Part shown: in pieces, positions 1 to 10,600 of the stretch | Numbering within the stretch: the stretch's first letter is position 1 | Layout of the letters: every line of letters starts with the position of its first letter | Assembly: GCA_002205965.3 (NCBI GenBank) | Contig: NADL03000087.1 | Location: 248,001-312,000, forward strand | From: Kappaphycus alvarezii | Lineage: Eukaryota > Rhodophyta > Florideophyceae > Gigartinales > Solieriaceae | Direction of reading: 5' to 3' | DNA length: 64,000 nucleotides | Position numbers and translations under genes: made by a program | The notes under the pieces: generated by a model | Told to the model about the DNA's origin: nothing | What the model saw: the letters and a program-made list of their open reading frames with translations, nothing else | Databases searched by the model: none

Positions 1-700
1 TTTCTTTTTGATGGTAAGTGTCAAACTTTCCAACTGGTAAGTAAGCAAATCCAGACGATTGTCAAATCGCATTTCCAGTCCTTTCATGTCGTCCCGTAGA
101 GTGTCAATAGGTACGGAGCCGACATTAGCTGGACGCTTGAGAAATAACTCCGGATCCCAGGTTTGGAGCTGTTTCCCATTTGCCCCATCTGAACTTGTTT
201 TAAAGGTTTCGGAGTTCTTAACTAACTGGACGATTGCTTGGTTCATATCCTGGAAGTCGGTCGGACCCTTGATCAGCATGAAGTTCGCGAGACGGCTGTT
301 TAGCATGGCTGCTCTACATAGCATGCTGTACTTCGCATGTTCATTGAAGCCGGCTTTAACGTACATGTCGCACAACTGTACAAGAGATCCAAGCAAATTA
401 TCAAAGTCAAGACGCGCTTCGATGGCCGTACGAATCAGTTCGTCAGGTTCAACCTCCTTCGCGTATTCCTCCACAAGCCAGTCGCACACACTCGGAAAGT
501 CGCGACCAGACTCATTAAGCGACCAACCGTCGATGAACTTATTCTTGTATTTCGTTCTGGCATCTACCGATAGATAAGCGAACAAACTCTCCGATTTCTC
601 CTCTTCGGACTCTAACAACAGTTCAACCAGCGATTCCCTGTTTTGTGCGTAAAGTCCAACGCCCGGTACATCGAAAAAAGTTTGTCCGTGCTGCAAGTTC
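1..700 (-). mobile_element. Ty3/Gypsy-type gag region, cut by the left window edge
   Basis: Read on the minus strand, nearly all of this stretch is one open frame that runs off the window. It is homologous to the gag of the Gypsy element at 7.7-8.8 kb: both share the pattern AGFN-x-x-AKY, then a run ending in KNSETF, followed by a leucine-rich NRLD segment that looks like a coiled coil. Gag makes the capsid shell of LTR retrotransposons in the cytoplasm. The visible part looks whole. The rest of the element, including its protease and pol genes, would lie to the left of the window. No LTR could be defined to its right, where the 5' LTR should be. The antisense frame at 59-577 on the plus strand is a shadow. 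Confidence 0.65.
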
Positions 701-1740
701 TCCTAGTCCAGCAGAAAGCCAAAATCTCTATTAGATTTGCCTTTCTGTCCGATTACAAGCGGAGAATAACAACATGTTATACTTTGGTCTCACTGGATAT
801 CATCCAGTGCCGACAAAAGGGTACCTCTAGGGATCAACTGTCGCGTTTCAACTACAGCCAAGGACGTCATCTTCCGGGAAAGAGAAGGGTTGAGAAAGAA
901 ATACCCCGAATCTAGAGGTTTGGATCCTCGAATTCCGAGAATCTATCAATTTGGCTTCGACACCGAGGTGACACCACAGTAATCACCCTAAAATATGGTA
1001 AGAGGGGTTCCACGTGAATATAGTGGCTGTCCCAATCCGAGCAGCGGTGGGGCAAGGCTCGGCAGTGCTGGGGCAAGGGCAAATTCAGGAGGAGCGAGGA
1101 GTGGTGCAGGCTGTCCTAGATAACAAAGATCAGTTCCTGAACCCAAACACGATATTGTTGCCGAGCAGGGTGATCAGGTTACATACGGCCCAATTGTTGA
1201 TGTCTCTGATGTAAGAATGCACCCCGAGGAAAAGAGAGATCGCTGTGATAGGGTTTACATGTGTCCGTTTGCTCGTATGCAGCGCAGTTTATTTCGCTCT
1301 TACTACGCCTGAAATACAGAGGCATATAATGCTAGGCGCCCTTATGCTTCTAGAAGGGGTGTTTTATTTTAGTAAACACAAAAATACACATGAATACATA
1401 TAGTTCCCGCTGATATTTACTCCACGCCGAAGCGTTCTCTTGCATGAAAAAGGGATAATCCGCGAACCGGGGTTTCAATTTTCGGTTCCTGTAGCCTTAT
1501 ATACTAATTTGTCACAGATAACTGCTTTAAATCCACCAAATACAACTTCCAGCAAATAGTACCATTGCAATGTAACGATTATGTCCATATATTACCTCAA
1601 ATAACCTCCCAGCATCCCTCCAGTAACCCCTATCAAGGATTTAAACTAAAAAGAGACATCAATGATACGTGTGCACTGTATTCACGCACCTATATGAAAC
1701 GTAAAATGATACCACTTTTGGTCAAGCCAATGGAATGGAG
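701..1740. other. Unassigned stretch, possible leader of the left-edge element
   Basis: This holds the upstream side of the left-edge gag and then unassigned sequence. A 62-codon open frame on the plus strand (1124-1312) has a charged middle (MHPEEKRDRCDRVYMC) but no family I recognise. The part after about 1380 is AT-rich. I see no convincing gene, LTR boundary or RNA gene. Confidence 0.3.
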
Positions 1741-2200
1741 TTATCGTTAATATCTCGCCTGCTTTCGAAATATTTCGGAATCCAACAATTAGCAAACACT
1801 TTATATCTCCTTTCCAACTGGAACAATTGGACTTTTTCCATGAGATTTAGTGCTGTCGTTATTACTGGTAGTTGCTACATAAGCCTTCAAAACCTTGTAG
1901 TTTGATAATTCCTGGATCGCTTTTGCTAGAATATCTTTGAATTCAGTACGAGATGCTTAAAATATTTCTCCGGTGTTGAGTACTTTTTCTGTATAAAACA
2001 ATTTTTGATGTTTCGGCCTGTTTAACGGAAGCTTCAATCAACAGTTCGACCATATATTACCTTTTGTGCGCCTAACTTTGCACATCTGGTAGCATCGCAT
2101 ATTAATTTTCCAGTACTGAGAGTTTATCCAATCCCACATTAAGTTGAAACATCTGTTAGATTTGACGTTCTGTTCGATTGCAGCAGACATGAACATTTTT
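1741..2200 (-). mobile_element. Decayed gag-like stretch
   Basis: On the minus strand, scattered short frames resemble the end of the same gag type as at 1-700 (a segment like AKLGAQKVIYGR followed by an LMEKVQLFQLERR helix). It is heavily broken and old. The assignment rests on a few short matches read by eye and could be wrong. Confidence 0.22.
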
Positions 2201-2366
2201 TTTGTACCGTGATTCTTTTTGAATAACGCTTAGTACCCAAAAAAGACTTCCACCCTCGTTGCGAGACGAGTACAAAGCAGGTGACTTACAATCGTTCTTG
2301 GCCCAAGTTTTCCAGGAGCTAACAAACTCCTAGTTTGGATTTGAGCCAAGAATACCCTCCAGAATT

Positions 2367-2726
2367 GTGGTTGAGGAACCAAGGACACCAAGATACTCCA
2401 ACTTTTGCCTTCTCGCGGCTTTATTCTCTCCCCTTTTAACGCCGATAATGAGAAGGCCCGCATTCCCTCCTCTCAAGTCCGTGAAGCCCAAAAGAACCCT
2501 ACCAATTCTTCTTGACACGGCTTACACCTTCATCCAAAGAAACGCCAACCATCACATTCGTAAGAAGACCCGGAGGCCTCGACTGACCAAGAACCTTGGA
2601 TCGTCGCCCTTCCACTGCCGTCACTGCAAAGTCACCTGCACAAGTCGAGTGCAGTATTACGAGCACCTTTCTTCATGTAAGCAACAACACCGCGCTGAAA
2701 AGACAAGGCACATCTGCGATACGTGA
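2367..2726 (+). CDS. Small ORF with a C2HC/C2H2-like zinc finger, unrecognised
   Basis: A 119-codon frame, or 93 codons if the internal ATG at 2445 is used. Its N-terminal third is ordinary; the middle is basic (IRKKTRRPR). Around residues 83-105 there is a CRHCK...YYEHLSSCK arrangement, two cysteines, then a histidine and a cysteine in the spacing of a small nucleic-acid-binding zinc finger. It ends HICDT. The neighbours are transposon pieces, so it could be a retroelement-derived ORF rather than a host gene. The antisense frames (2230-2463, 2330-2518) lack any motif. Nothing shows that it is expressed. Confidence 0.3.
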   Translation: MVEEPRTPRYSNFCLLAALFSPLLTPIMRRPAFPPLKSVKPKRTLPILLDTAYTFIQRNANHHIRKKTRRPRLTKNLGSSPFHCRHCKVTCTSRVQYYEHLSSCKQQHRAEKTRHICDT

Positions 2727-2866
2727 AAGATAGAAGTTCCCTTTCTGTGGCTCCTAGTTATTTATAGTAGGACATTTAAGTATGTATCGCCTCCAGGTTC
2801 TAGACAGGAAAACAACTGTTCCGTAAAGCATCGGGTGGAGAGCTACTATCGTACGCCCGACTTGAA

Positions 2867-2889
2867 CTGACGTCAAAAAATTACGTCAG
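2867..2889. repeat. Inverted CRE-like motif pair TGACGT...ACGTCA
   Basis: CTGACGT and ACGTCAG are perfect 7-bp inverted arms around an AT-rich 9-bp spacer. A very similar pair (TTGACGT / ACGTCAA, 8-bp spacer) occurs at 17244-17265. TGACGTCA is the binding core of bZIP/CREB-ATF factors, so these may be old promoter or LTR elements, or chance. Confidence 0.35.
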
Positions 2890-2912
2890 AGAAAATAAAC
2901 TTTCCCAAGTTA

Positions 2913-2990
2913 TCGACTGGGACTCGAATTGGAACTCTCAATGGTGCTTCGTTGTTTCGCTGGTCTATCCAACTCGGCCACAGCGCAGAC
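2913..2990 (-). other. tRNA-like Pol III head (decayed tRNA or SINE)
   Basis: On the minus strand, TGGCCGAGTTGG matches the internal A box of class II (Ser/Leu-type) tRNAs, and about 45 nt later ATTCGAGTCCC matches a B box. The order and spacing fit a tRNA or a tRNA-derived SINE. I could not fold a proper anticodon stem or pair the acceptor ends, so it is not called as a working tRNA. The downstream body cannot be delimited from one copy. Confidence 0.4.
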
Positions 2991-3052
2991 CAATTCTTGC
3001 TGGTAGAATTGGAAAAAGTCTAATCGAAGAAAAGTATTACGCGTGTGACTCG

Positions 3053-3190
3053 ACTGATGCCATAAAGTTACTACTATTACACGTGGCCGACGTGGACCAC
3101 CTCGTTAGCACTTAGCTAGCAGTGTAAACTGATCCTGCAGTGGACACCCGTTTTACTGATGCCATAAAGTTACTACAACTATAATTGGCA
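3053..3190 (+). repeat. Repeat segment with a 22-bp direct repeat, also at 22850-22946
   Basis: The 22-mer beginning ACTGATGCCATAAAG occurs at 3053-3074 and again at 3155-3176. The segment between (CACGTGGCCGACGTGGA ... GATCCTGCAGTG) is matched by 22850-22946 with moderate divergence. It sits just upstream of a gag relic, so it may be the end of that element's LTR or leader. Confidence 0.45.
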
Positions 3191-3203
3191 AATAAGAAAG
3201 TAC

Positions 3204-4125
3204 CATGGAATCTTCCTAAATTACAGTAAACGCTCTGGCACATGCTGTAAGTGAACTTCGACGTCAGCTGTCACAGGCTCATAACCTGATATACGACCAG
3301 CAGAACCAGTTCAATAACGCTGCTCAGAAGGTAAGAGCCCTCAAGAATGAGCTGACTCTCGTCAGGATCAGAAATGCTGGCTCTAATGGTCAAAGTGAAA
3401 ACAAGAACGCCCTAAAAAAGAATAAACTAGAATTGTTTAGTGGAAAAGGGTCCGTCGGAAGGTGGTGTGTGCATATGCAAAATTAAATTGAAGAAGAAAA
3501 TGGGAAAGCTACCATGACCTTTGCACTAAGATATCTTTCTGAAATGTCCGTGAGTGGTGGATGGTGTACTCAGAGAGTGTGGAAGGGCAGGAAATTTATA
3601 CATAGAGGGAAGTGAATACTGCCCTTCTCAGTCGTGTAGAGGCAATAAAAAAGGAAAGAATTGTCCTAGACGAACTGGCTCGCTGGAAACAAGTTAAGGA
3701 CTTTTCTGCATTCAATAATGATTTAACAAAATACTATTTGATGTTCCAGACGTAGGATTCAACGATCAAATTGATTGCTATTCATGTGGCCTGAAACCAT
3801 ATATTTGGAAAGCTAATTCCTGAAAAATATTCGAAGCCATCCGATTTAATGACAGATGCGGAAAGAATTGAGGTTGCTTAAAGTCGGTCAGGGCCATTAG
3901 GTAATGCATAACGAGTACAAATCGATGAAAGGCAATTCGATCACTGAGAATAGCGGTGCTGTACCTAGGGAAAATGAAAATGTGGGAATGAACCAGCGTG
4001 CAAAGTCTTTAAATGTTAGGTTATAGAAATTGGATCAAGCAGAACGGAAAAAATGCATACATGAAGGTCTCTGCTTAAGATGCAGACAGAAAGGGCACAT
4101 AGCAAAACACTGCATTGCAGTTGGT
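3204..4125 (+). mobile_element. Old LTR-element gag fossil with zinc knuckle
   Basis: Gag-like sequence on the plus strand. An N-terminal glutamine-rich helix (LRRQLSQAHNLIYDQQNQ) is followed by a capsid-like stretch beginning LELFSGKG, then a CCHC zinc knuckle (CLRCRQKGHIAKHC, about 4074-4115). The zinc knuckle binds RNA in Gag proteins. This gag differs from the AGFN-type gag of the other Gypsy elements, so it belongs to another lineage. It is broken in several places. No protease, RT or integrase follows. Confidence 0.6.
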
Positions 4126-5503
4126 AGTTTTTCTTAATCAATAAAATTTGGCGGATTTATTTATGGCAATTAACGCGCCAAAAGTTCAAATTCATATAGT
4201 GCGGCTCCTCTCCATATGCCCTTACGTGCCCGAAATGTGTTATATGGCCATTTGTGATGTATGGGGTTTTCTCAATAGCACACCAGACGAAATGATTTGT
4301 ATCATTTCACAGTATTTTTCACAGTTACATTTGTAATAGATCGGAGTGCGCTGAATTCTACCTAATGTGAAGAACACATCTACGGTAAGGAGAGGTCAAT
4401 TCATCGTGTCCTTAGATAATTCTTACATCGATGACTTGTTCTATCATCTCCACTGTTGTAAACTTGGAGATCTCCATACAGAGGATATCCTCTCCAACTA
4501 TTATGTACGGGATGCAACGTTCCAGAGTCCCATGATTAGGTCTGAAGGATTGTCTGGACCTGCCCACACTTTTGATCTGAGTTCTGAAAATCTTCTCCAA
4601 ACCAACTGCATCAGTGGCTAATATTCATTTTATTTCACATCACGGAGATTTCCTCCCAAGCAGATAGTCCGTCCTGAATATAACCGAGTCAACCAGTTCC
4701 TGCGAACATTCATCTTCAAGGTACCCTATTATTTCCCTAGTCAGATCTAATTTGCCATCTTGACGTTCCACGGAGAGAACATTTGCGTCGCACCAGCTCT
4801 CCAGATTACCCGACAGGTTATTTATATTGCAAAGTACCTGAATGATCTGCCAGCGCAGCGGCACAGCGTCACGAACCCTGTAGAGTCGCGGTGTTCTCAT
4901 ACTTACACATCAGTAGAGCTTTCTTATCTATTCATCTCATCATCACCAAGTTCTACATTTTCAACTTCGGAACTGACACATTTCTCTACTACACTATCTT
5001 GAAGAAAAGGCAGCGTACCCGTCAAGCTATTTTCTGGTTCGTTTTCAACACTCAGATCTGCTCTGGTTTGAGGCTACAATTTCATCGCGTTTTCCTATCG
5101 TGTTATATTAGATCAGAATAACTTGAGTGAAAAAAATCTGCAACTTGATTGCACGATAATTTCTTGCAACGTCTCACGGTCATGGCTATTGCGAGTATTG
5201 TAAATTTTCCAGTGATACAGTCGTACTTTACAGTTGGAGATAGTTTCGGCAACTTGCATCTGCTAGATGTAGTACTTTTGAAAAGTGAACTAGAGATGAT
5301 GATCGTGATTTGAAAATCACTATCTTAAACGAGAGCAACGAGCCATAAACCCATGACGTTCAGATTTGACAAAGAAGTTTTTGTGAACCTCCATTCTCAG
5401 TGGCTTTACATAAAATGCTCTGTTAGTCCACTTGATGTTTCCATGGCATGCCGTCCGGAGTGATTTTGTATGACATGGGCTAGTAATTAATGGGGAGAGA
5501 AGG
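4126..5503. other. Unassigned region with small ORFs
   Basis: Two minus-strand frames (4640-4900, 86 codons; 4412-4600, 62 codons) lie end to end and read more like protein than their plus-strand shadows: the first holds a charged stretch around LDLTREIIGYLEDECSQEL. A GTAAGT donor-like site on the minus strand (about 4902-4907) precedes the first. I recognise no family. A plus-strand frame at 4367-4621 competes for part of it. The remainder is featureless. Confidence 0.25.
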
Positions 5504-6184
5504 CTATCCCGCAAAAAATGTTAACTCGTCTATAGAAATCTGTTGAGACACGAGATTAGAAGGCTTATACCCCGTGAAAACCTCTCCTTGGGATATTCTC
5601 GTGAAAAGTAAGTAATAATTATTGTTTACAGGCAATAACTTATTAGCTAATGTGCCATATACACGTCTAAGCCAGAAAAAATAATGTGTTAGTGCCAAAA
5701 ATGCCTCATAAAGAGCGGCAAATAAAGGCTTATATGTCATAGTCGGAGCTGAATTTTTGTCCCTGACGCTAGCCTGTTCAGAACGCGCTGTCATAATCAC
5801 AATTTCCAGTGCTTTTATTGCATCCAGTATGGTCGTTGCTATCAGAACTGGGTGGGTAACCAAAGAGAGCCTGATCGAGAAAACAGTTCTGCTGGAGGGA
5901 AGACGAAATGCAAGAAGAAAAATAAGTACAGCTGTGCGACTGCGTTGGTGCAAATGCGACAGATTCGTGAGGAGGCTGAAAGCCAGGTTATGCGCAAGGT
6001 TAGTAGTGCCCGTGAAAAATATCCTGTTGATGAAATTGCACAAACCCCCGGACATTGTCGGGATATAGGCGGGGTATCCGATGGTCAAGGTCCAGATATG
6101 GTTCGCAATCATGATTCCATTGGCGGTATTGGGCATATCCATGAGTCATCTATTCTTAGTCGGAGTCAAAGTGGAAGACAATGA
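5504..6184. CDS. Overlapping ORFs on both strands, unrecognised
   Basis: The minus strand has an open frame of 212 codons (5504-6142), long for this sequence, with several hydrophobic stretches but no motif. The plus strand has a 110-codon frame (5852-6184) of very different character: basic and polar, with KCKKKNK and a helical REEAESQVMRKVSSAREKY segment. At most one is likely real. The hydrophobic product may simply be the antisense of a charged coding frame. Neither has a recognised domain, and the surroundings are transposon relics. Confidence 0.25.
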
Positions 6185-6238
6185 ATTGCACCGCAGTTAA
6201 CGGATCTTTAACATCAGCCTGATAGAAAGCATCTCAAA

Positions 6239-6370
6239 GGAAGAAAGTTTTGGGTGTTATATTCTTGGAAGATATAATTGATCATGGCACTCCAGACAAC
6301 CACAATCGACTCTAAAAGGGTACTTCGACACTGTAATGGGGAAGAAACTACGGTCCCTAAAAAGCTACCT
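6239..6370 (-). mobile_element. MITE copy (GGGAGAAGGTTTGGG-type terminal repeat)
   Basis: One terminal arm (TTTGGGTGTTATATTCTTGGAAGATATA) is followed by the reverse complement of the family core (core sense: GTCGATTGTGGTTGTCTGG) and the TAGGGA-x-CGTAGTT end segment. It has the same order as 52598-52735 but in reverse. The second terminal arm is missing. It is a short non-autonomous DNA element with no coding capacity. Confidence 0.65.
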
Positions 6371-6865
6371 TCAGGCCAGCCATCAAGCAAACCACATTGG
6401 ACATGACGGCTGCACGGCGGGCCTTTGCATCAAACCCCCCGAACCTTTCCGCGCTTCTCCAGTGCCCTCACGGCCACGTTCCTTACCACTTCATTTGCAC
6501 TGCACATGCATCCGGGTCCCTTCCTCCAAGAGTGAAGACTGGCACATGTACGAGCCTACCTCTGGTGTAGGTTGCCGTAAAGGATATATATTTTCTCTGC
6601 TTTTCATTTCGCGCCGCATTCAGAGCCGCATTCAGAGAGGACATCGGGTTGAAAGCCCTTGCTCTTCCGTTGGAGGGGGCAAGGGAATCACGAAGGTAAC
6701 ATCAAAAAATTAATTCCTTCCTTCCGCTGCTTCCCATTGCCTGGATGGTTGGTCTGGTTCGGTAGACACCATGGCGCGGCTCTACGACAAGATGACGAGC
6801 AGCTCTTTCCAGGTCTTTTGCGAGATGAGTTACTTGGCGATCATGTCGGTTGATCCTGTGGGCTC
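6371..6865. other. Unassigned sequence between MITE and LTR
   Basis: Short plus-strand frames (6336-6713, 6659-6853) show no domain. I see nothing supportable here. Confidence 0.3.
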
Positions 6866-7580
6866 TGATGTGCGCAAAATTCGCACTCGAAAAAATCTAA
6901 ATGAGGATCGGATTCTGATACGGTATCGTAATTTGCAAGATATTTTTACAGTATCTCAATTGGCAAGATATTTTTAATTTGGATGAGTGTGGCAGATTCA
7001 TGGGTTTATTTTTTATTTTAGGACACGCTGTCATAATAGATTTCCGTACAGTTATAGGTTCTTGATGGTACTAAGAGTGACTTTGAAAGGTCTATATAGT
7101 GGTCAGATTAATTCCCACACCTAGTCTATGGGTAGCGGGAATGGGTATGGTATTTAGTTATTTACCTTCAGGAAATATCTTCTAATAGTCTCTCTGGTTC
7201 ACACGATTCCCTTGAATGTGATATATGGTTATTGGTATGATTGTTTGAGACTTACGAGTTAACCAAAAAGTCTATATAAGCTGAGTAAACTGCTTCCTCT
7301 TGTGGAGGTCAAGCAAGTTGGCAGGCAACTTCTAGTCAAGTTCCGAGTAGTAGGAAGTTTAGATTCAGCTTCAGACTAAAGGAAATTTTCCTACCTTGGT
7401 TGCGGAATATCAGTTGTAGACCCTGTCCCTTCTATACTTACTTTGAGCCCTCTCAACTGTTTTTCTTACCCACTCCTTTTTGCTCATTCAAATGTACCAC
7501 GGTAGCACTTTTCTCGCTTACAAAACTCCTTTTGGGCTAGTTGGTTCTGAGTATCTTCTCTTGATGATTTACCCCTATCA
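6866..7580 (+). repeat. 5' LTR of the Gypsy element (family A)
   Basis: It starts TGATGTGCGCAAAATTCG and ends GATTTACCCCTATCA, giving TG...CA termini and 715 bp. The ends match the solo copies at 17729-18448 and 59220-59908. It contains the TATATAAG core promoter. This is the only family A copy attached to an internal region, so it identifies the family as Gypsy. Confidence 0.88.
7273..7280 (+). promoter_or_regulatory. TATA box of the family A LTR
   Basis: TATATAAG lies in the block TCTATATAAGCTGAGTAAAC, which is the most conserved block across all LTR copies: also at 18034-18041 and 59525-59532 on the minus strand (family A). The position, about 300 bp before the LTR end, suits a Pol II core promoter. 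Confidence 0.55.
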
Positions 7581-7611
7581 TTTAGCTCTCTTGTGAAGGG
7601 GGCTGCATCCT

Positions 7612-7624
7612 AGGTATTAGAGCC
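7612..7624 (+). other. Primer binding site, initiator-tRNA(Met) type
   Basis: AGGTATTAGAGCC is close to the common TGGTATCAGAGCC site that pairs with the 3' end of initiator tRNA(Met). It starts about 30 bp after the LTR rather than directly at its edge. Confidence 0.5.
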
Positions 7625-10600
7625 GTGGAGCATTAAAGAGCAATTAGGAAGATTTTTTCTGTAAACATGGATCTCAACGCTTCTCGTATAAAGTTCAAAG
7701 GGGGCAAGAGTGAAGACGTTGAGTAGTTACTCTATACATAATTTAATGTTTGGATGCGTGAGAAGAGCGATAGAGAGAAGGCCGTAAGTATCTTCGCAAA
7801 TCTTCATGGTGACGCAAAGCACAAATATAACGCGAGTTTTATCGACGGGTAGTCTCTTAACGGAAATGGGGTAGCTTCGGTGAGGTATTTGAGTGGCTTG
7901 TGAAAGATTATGCTAAGGAGGTATAACAAGATGAGATCGTAAAGCCATAAAGGCCCGTCTCAGGTTTGACGATTTGTTAAGCTCATTGGTATACTTATGT
8001 GATCTATATGAAAAGGCTGGGTTCAACGCCCAAGCCAAGTACGTAATGATGCGTAAAGCGGCGATGGAGGATAAGCGGCTTTCCGATTTCCTCTTCATCA
8101 AGGGCCTTCACACTTTTAAAGAACTGAAGGGCAACATAGTAGAATTTATCAAAAACTCGGAGACATTTCAGTCACTGGGTGAGGTACCGAGGGAAATCCG
8201 TACTTCGATGTCTATCTTACATCCTGAAAAGAATTATCGAAGACCGCCTACTAGTGCAGCTGCATAAGAATCTGTCTGGAGCAATGTCAAAAACTTGGAA
8301 AAAGGTTGGCAGCCCGATTCAATAATCGACTTGACATGATAAAATCGGAGTTGGAGTGCCTTACTCTTACCATTAACAAGAACCATTCTGTTGCCCATGA
8401 GGCTGCAGAAGTCTGCTTCTGCTTCCATAAGCCTGGACACTTTGCAAATAAGTGTCCTGATAATCCACATAGGAACACTCGCTGTGAAAAATACCGTCGA
8501 TATGAGCAATATGAAAGTAACTGCCGGTCTAAGGACAACAAGAGGAATTTTATCGAACGCGAAGAGCAACTCAGGACCAGAGGTGAGATTTTCACAAAAA
8601 AAAAGATGGATAAAAGGTTGACGGATGCAGGTAATGTATCCACTGCTGAAGAAATCAGTCAAGTAAATGTGACAAAAAGGGGTGTAGATGGAAAATATTT
8701 ATCGAAAAAACCTAGGTTACATTATGGAATGCTGGAGAATATTTTACAAACGGTAACTCTTCGGACAAAGAGATACTATCAAGTTTTTGAGGAGTGAAAA
8801 TCACCCTGGCTAAATGAACGAAAAAGAATAAGAAATTCAAGAGTATCTAGAAGGACATACTAAACTATGTGAAGATGTACAACTTGGTAGCTAAGCTTGT
8901 ATCGCGCCCAACTGGAATAACGTCTGGTAAACTTTTGGGGGGCAACGTAGAGGATGCGAGAAAAGAATTCAAAAAAAATGTATGGTCTCATGAGTCAGCT
9001 AAGGGTAAGTAATTGTTTCTTCAATCGACGTCGACAGCACCAAGACGTCTTAAGCTGGTGCCAGTCAAAGTATTGGGAATGAAAAACCAATATTTCTTCG
9101 ATTCGGGCGTTGTTCCAACCCTTACTTCAGAAACTTTGGTGGCAGATCTAGGTCTTGAAATTATTCCCTCTACTCGAAGAATAAATGTGGTGGATGGAAC
9201 GGTATCAAAATGCAAGGGCAATGTTGACAAGGTTCCCGAGTACTTTCGGGACTCTAAAGTTGATGTGGACTATCTTGTCATGCCTGATCTACCTTTTGAT
9301 ACAAATATTATTTTTTATACAATGGAAAGACTAGATACATGCATTGACTTGCGCGACCAAAGCGTTTCAGTTCATATAGACGACAGAGCCGTGAAAATGC
9401 CCATTGCATTCGACAACGGCGTACAACCGGAAGATTTGAGTGAGACAGTCAATGAAGATTTCACTTCTAGCTATAAAAGCGAAGACTACGAACCAACTCA
9501 TTTTTAGAAGTGAAAAAGGGTACGCTCGAGAGACAATTAACATTGCATAGGATGATTATGATTATGGGTTTGAAACACATGACAACTGGAATTCTATGTC
9601 AAATTTGACACCCAAATATGTTTCATTTTGCGATAATATCGAATCAAAGGGCAGCATTTACAGGATGAAAGATGATTACCTTTGCAAAGAGAATAAAAAT
9701 ATGCCGATTTCCATATCTGAAGTTGTGAGCACGCCGGAAGAGGTCTCTCTAAATATAAAGGGTAGGGATCAAGAATAAAAAGAGCGCAAGTTGGCAGAAA
9801 TTCAAGAAAAAGTACAGCACTTACCTGCTCCCGCCTGAAAGAAAATATTCGACATGTTTAAATCTTCCGAAGTAATTGCATGGAGCGTTCCAGATCTAAG
9901 AAAAGCAAGTGTACCGGTCACTCACGTATTCGAACTCACCGACTTTCAACCAATTTACCGCAGGCGTAGAGCTCAACTGCCAAAGTATGGCCAATCTATC
10001 TCAGAGAATTTTACACGTATGCTGGAAAATAGTATTATTCGGCCAGTTTCATCCCCATAGTTATTTCTAGTTGTGTTAGTGCCAAAGAAGGATGTAAAAC
10101 TTCGCTTTTGCGTCGACTACCGACAGTTGAACCAAAGAATGATACCTGATCGATTTCCGATTCCAAATATGGAGGAAATCCTCGAGGACCTGAAAAACGG
10201 GAGATAATTCACCTCAATCACTTTTACATTGGCTATTGACAGATTCCGTTCGATGAAAAATTTAAGGAAACAACGTCTACAAGCAAATACGGTATCTTTA
10301 GGTTCGAAATGATGCCTTTTGGTCTCATGAATGCACCAACTACATTCCAAAGAATGATAACCGGTGTTTTGAAACGACTTACATCAGCAAGAGTCTATAT
10401 CGATTATGTGTTAATATCTCCAAAGACCTTGGATCAGGCCATATCGCCTTTCAAAACAGTAGTGGATGTAATATAGTCATACAACCTGAAAATGGAGGTG
10501 AATAAATGCTTCTTTGCGAAAATTTCTACCCATTACTCGGTCATATCGTTGATCAAGAGGTAATTTAAAGTGGATCCAGAGAAAACGAAAAAAATCAAGT

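Noticed and set aside
59-577. 172-codon plus-strand ORF at the left edge
   Set aside because: It is antisense to an open gag frame with clear homology to a second copy at 8 kb.
2913-2990. Functional tRNA-Ser or tRNA-Leu gene
   Set aside because: Anticodon and acceptor stems do not pair; only the internal promoter boxes are convincing.
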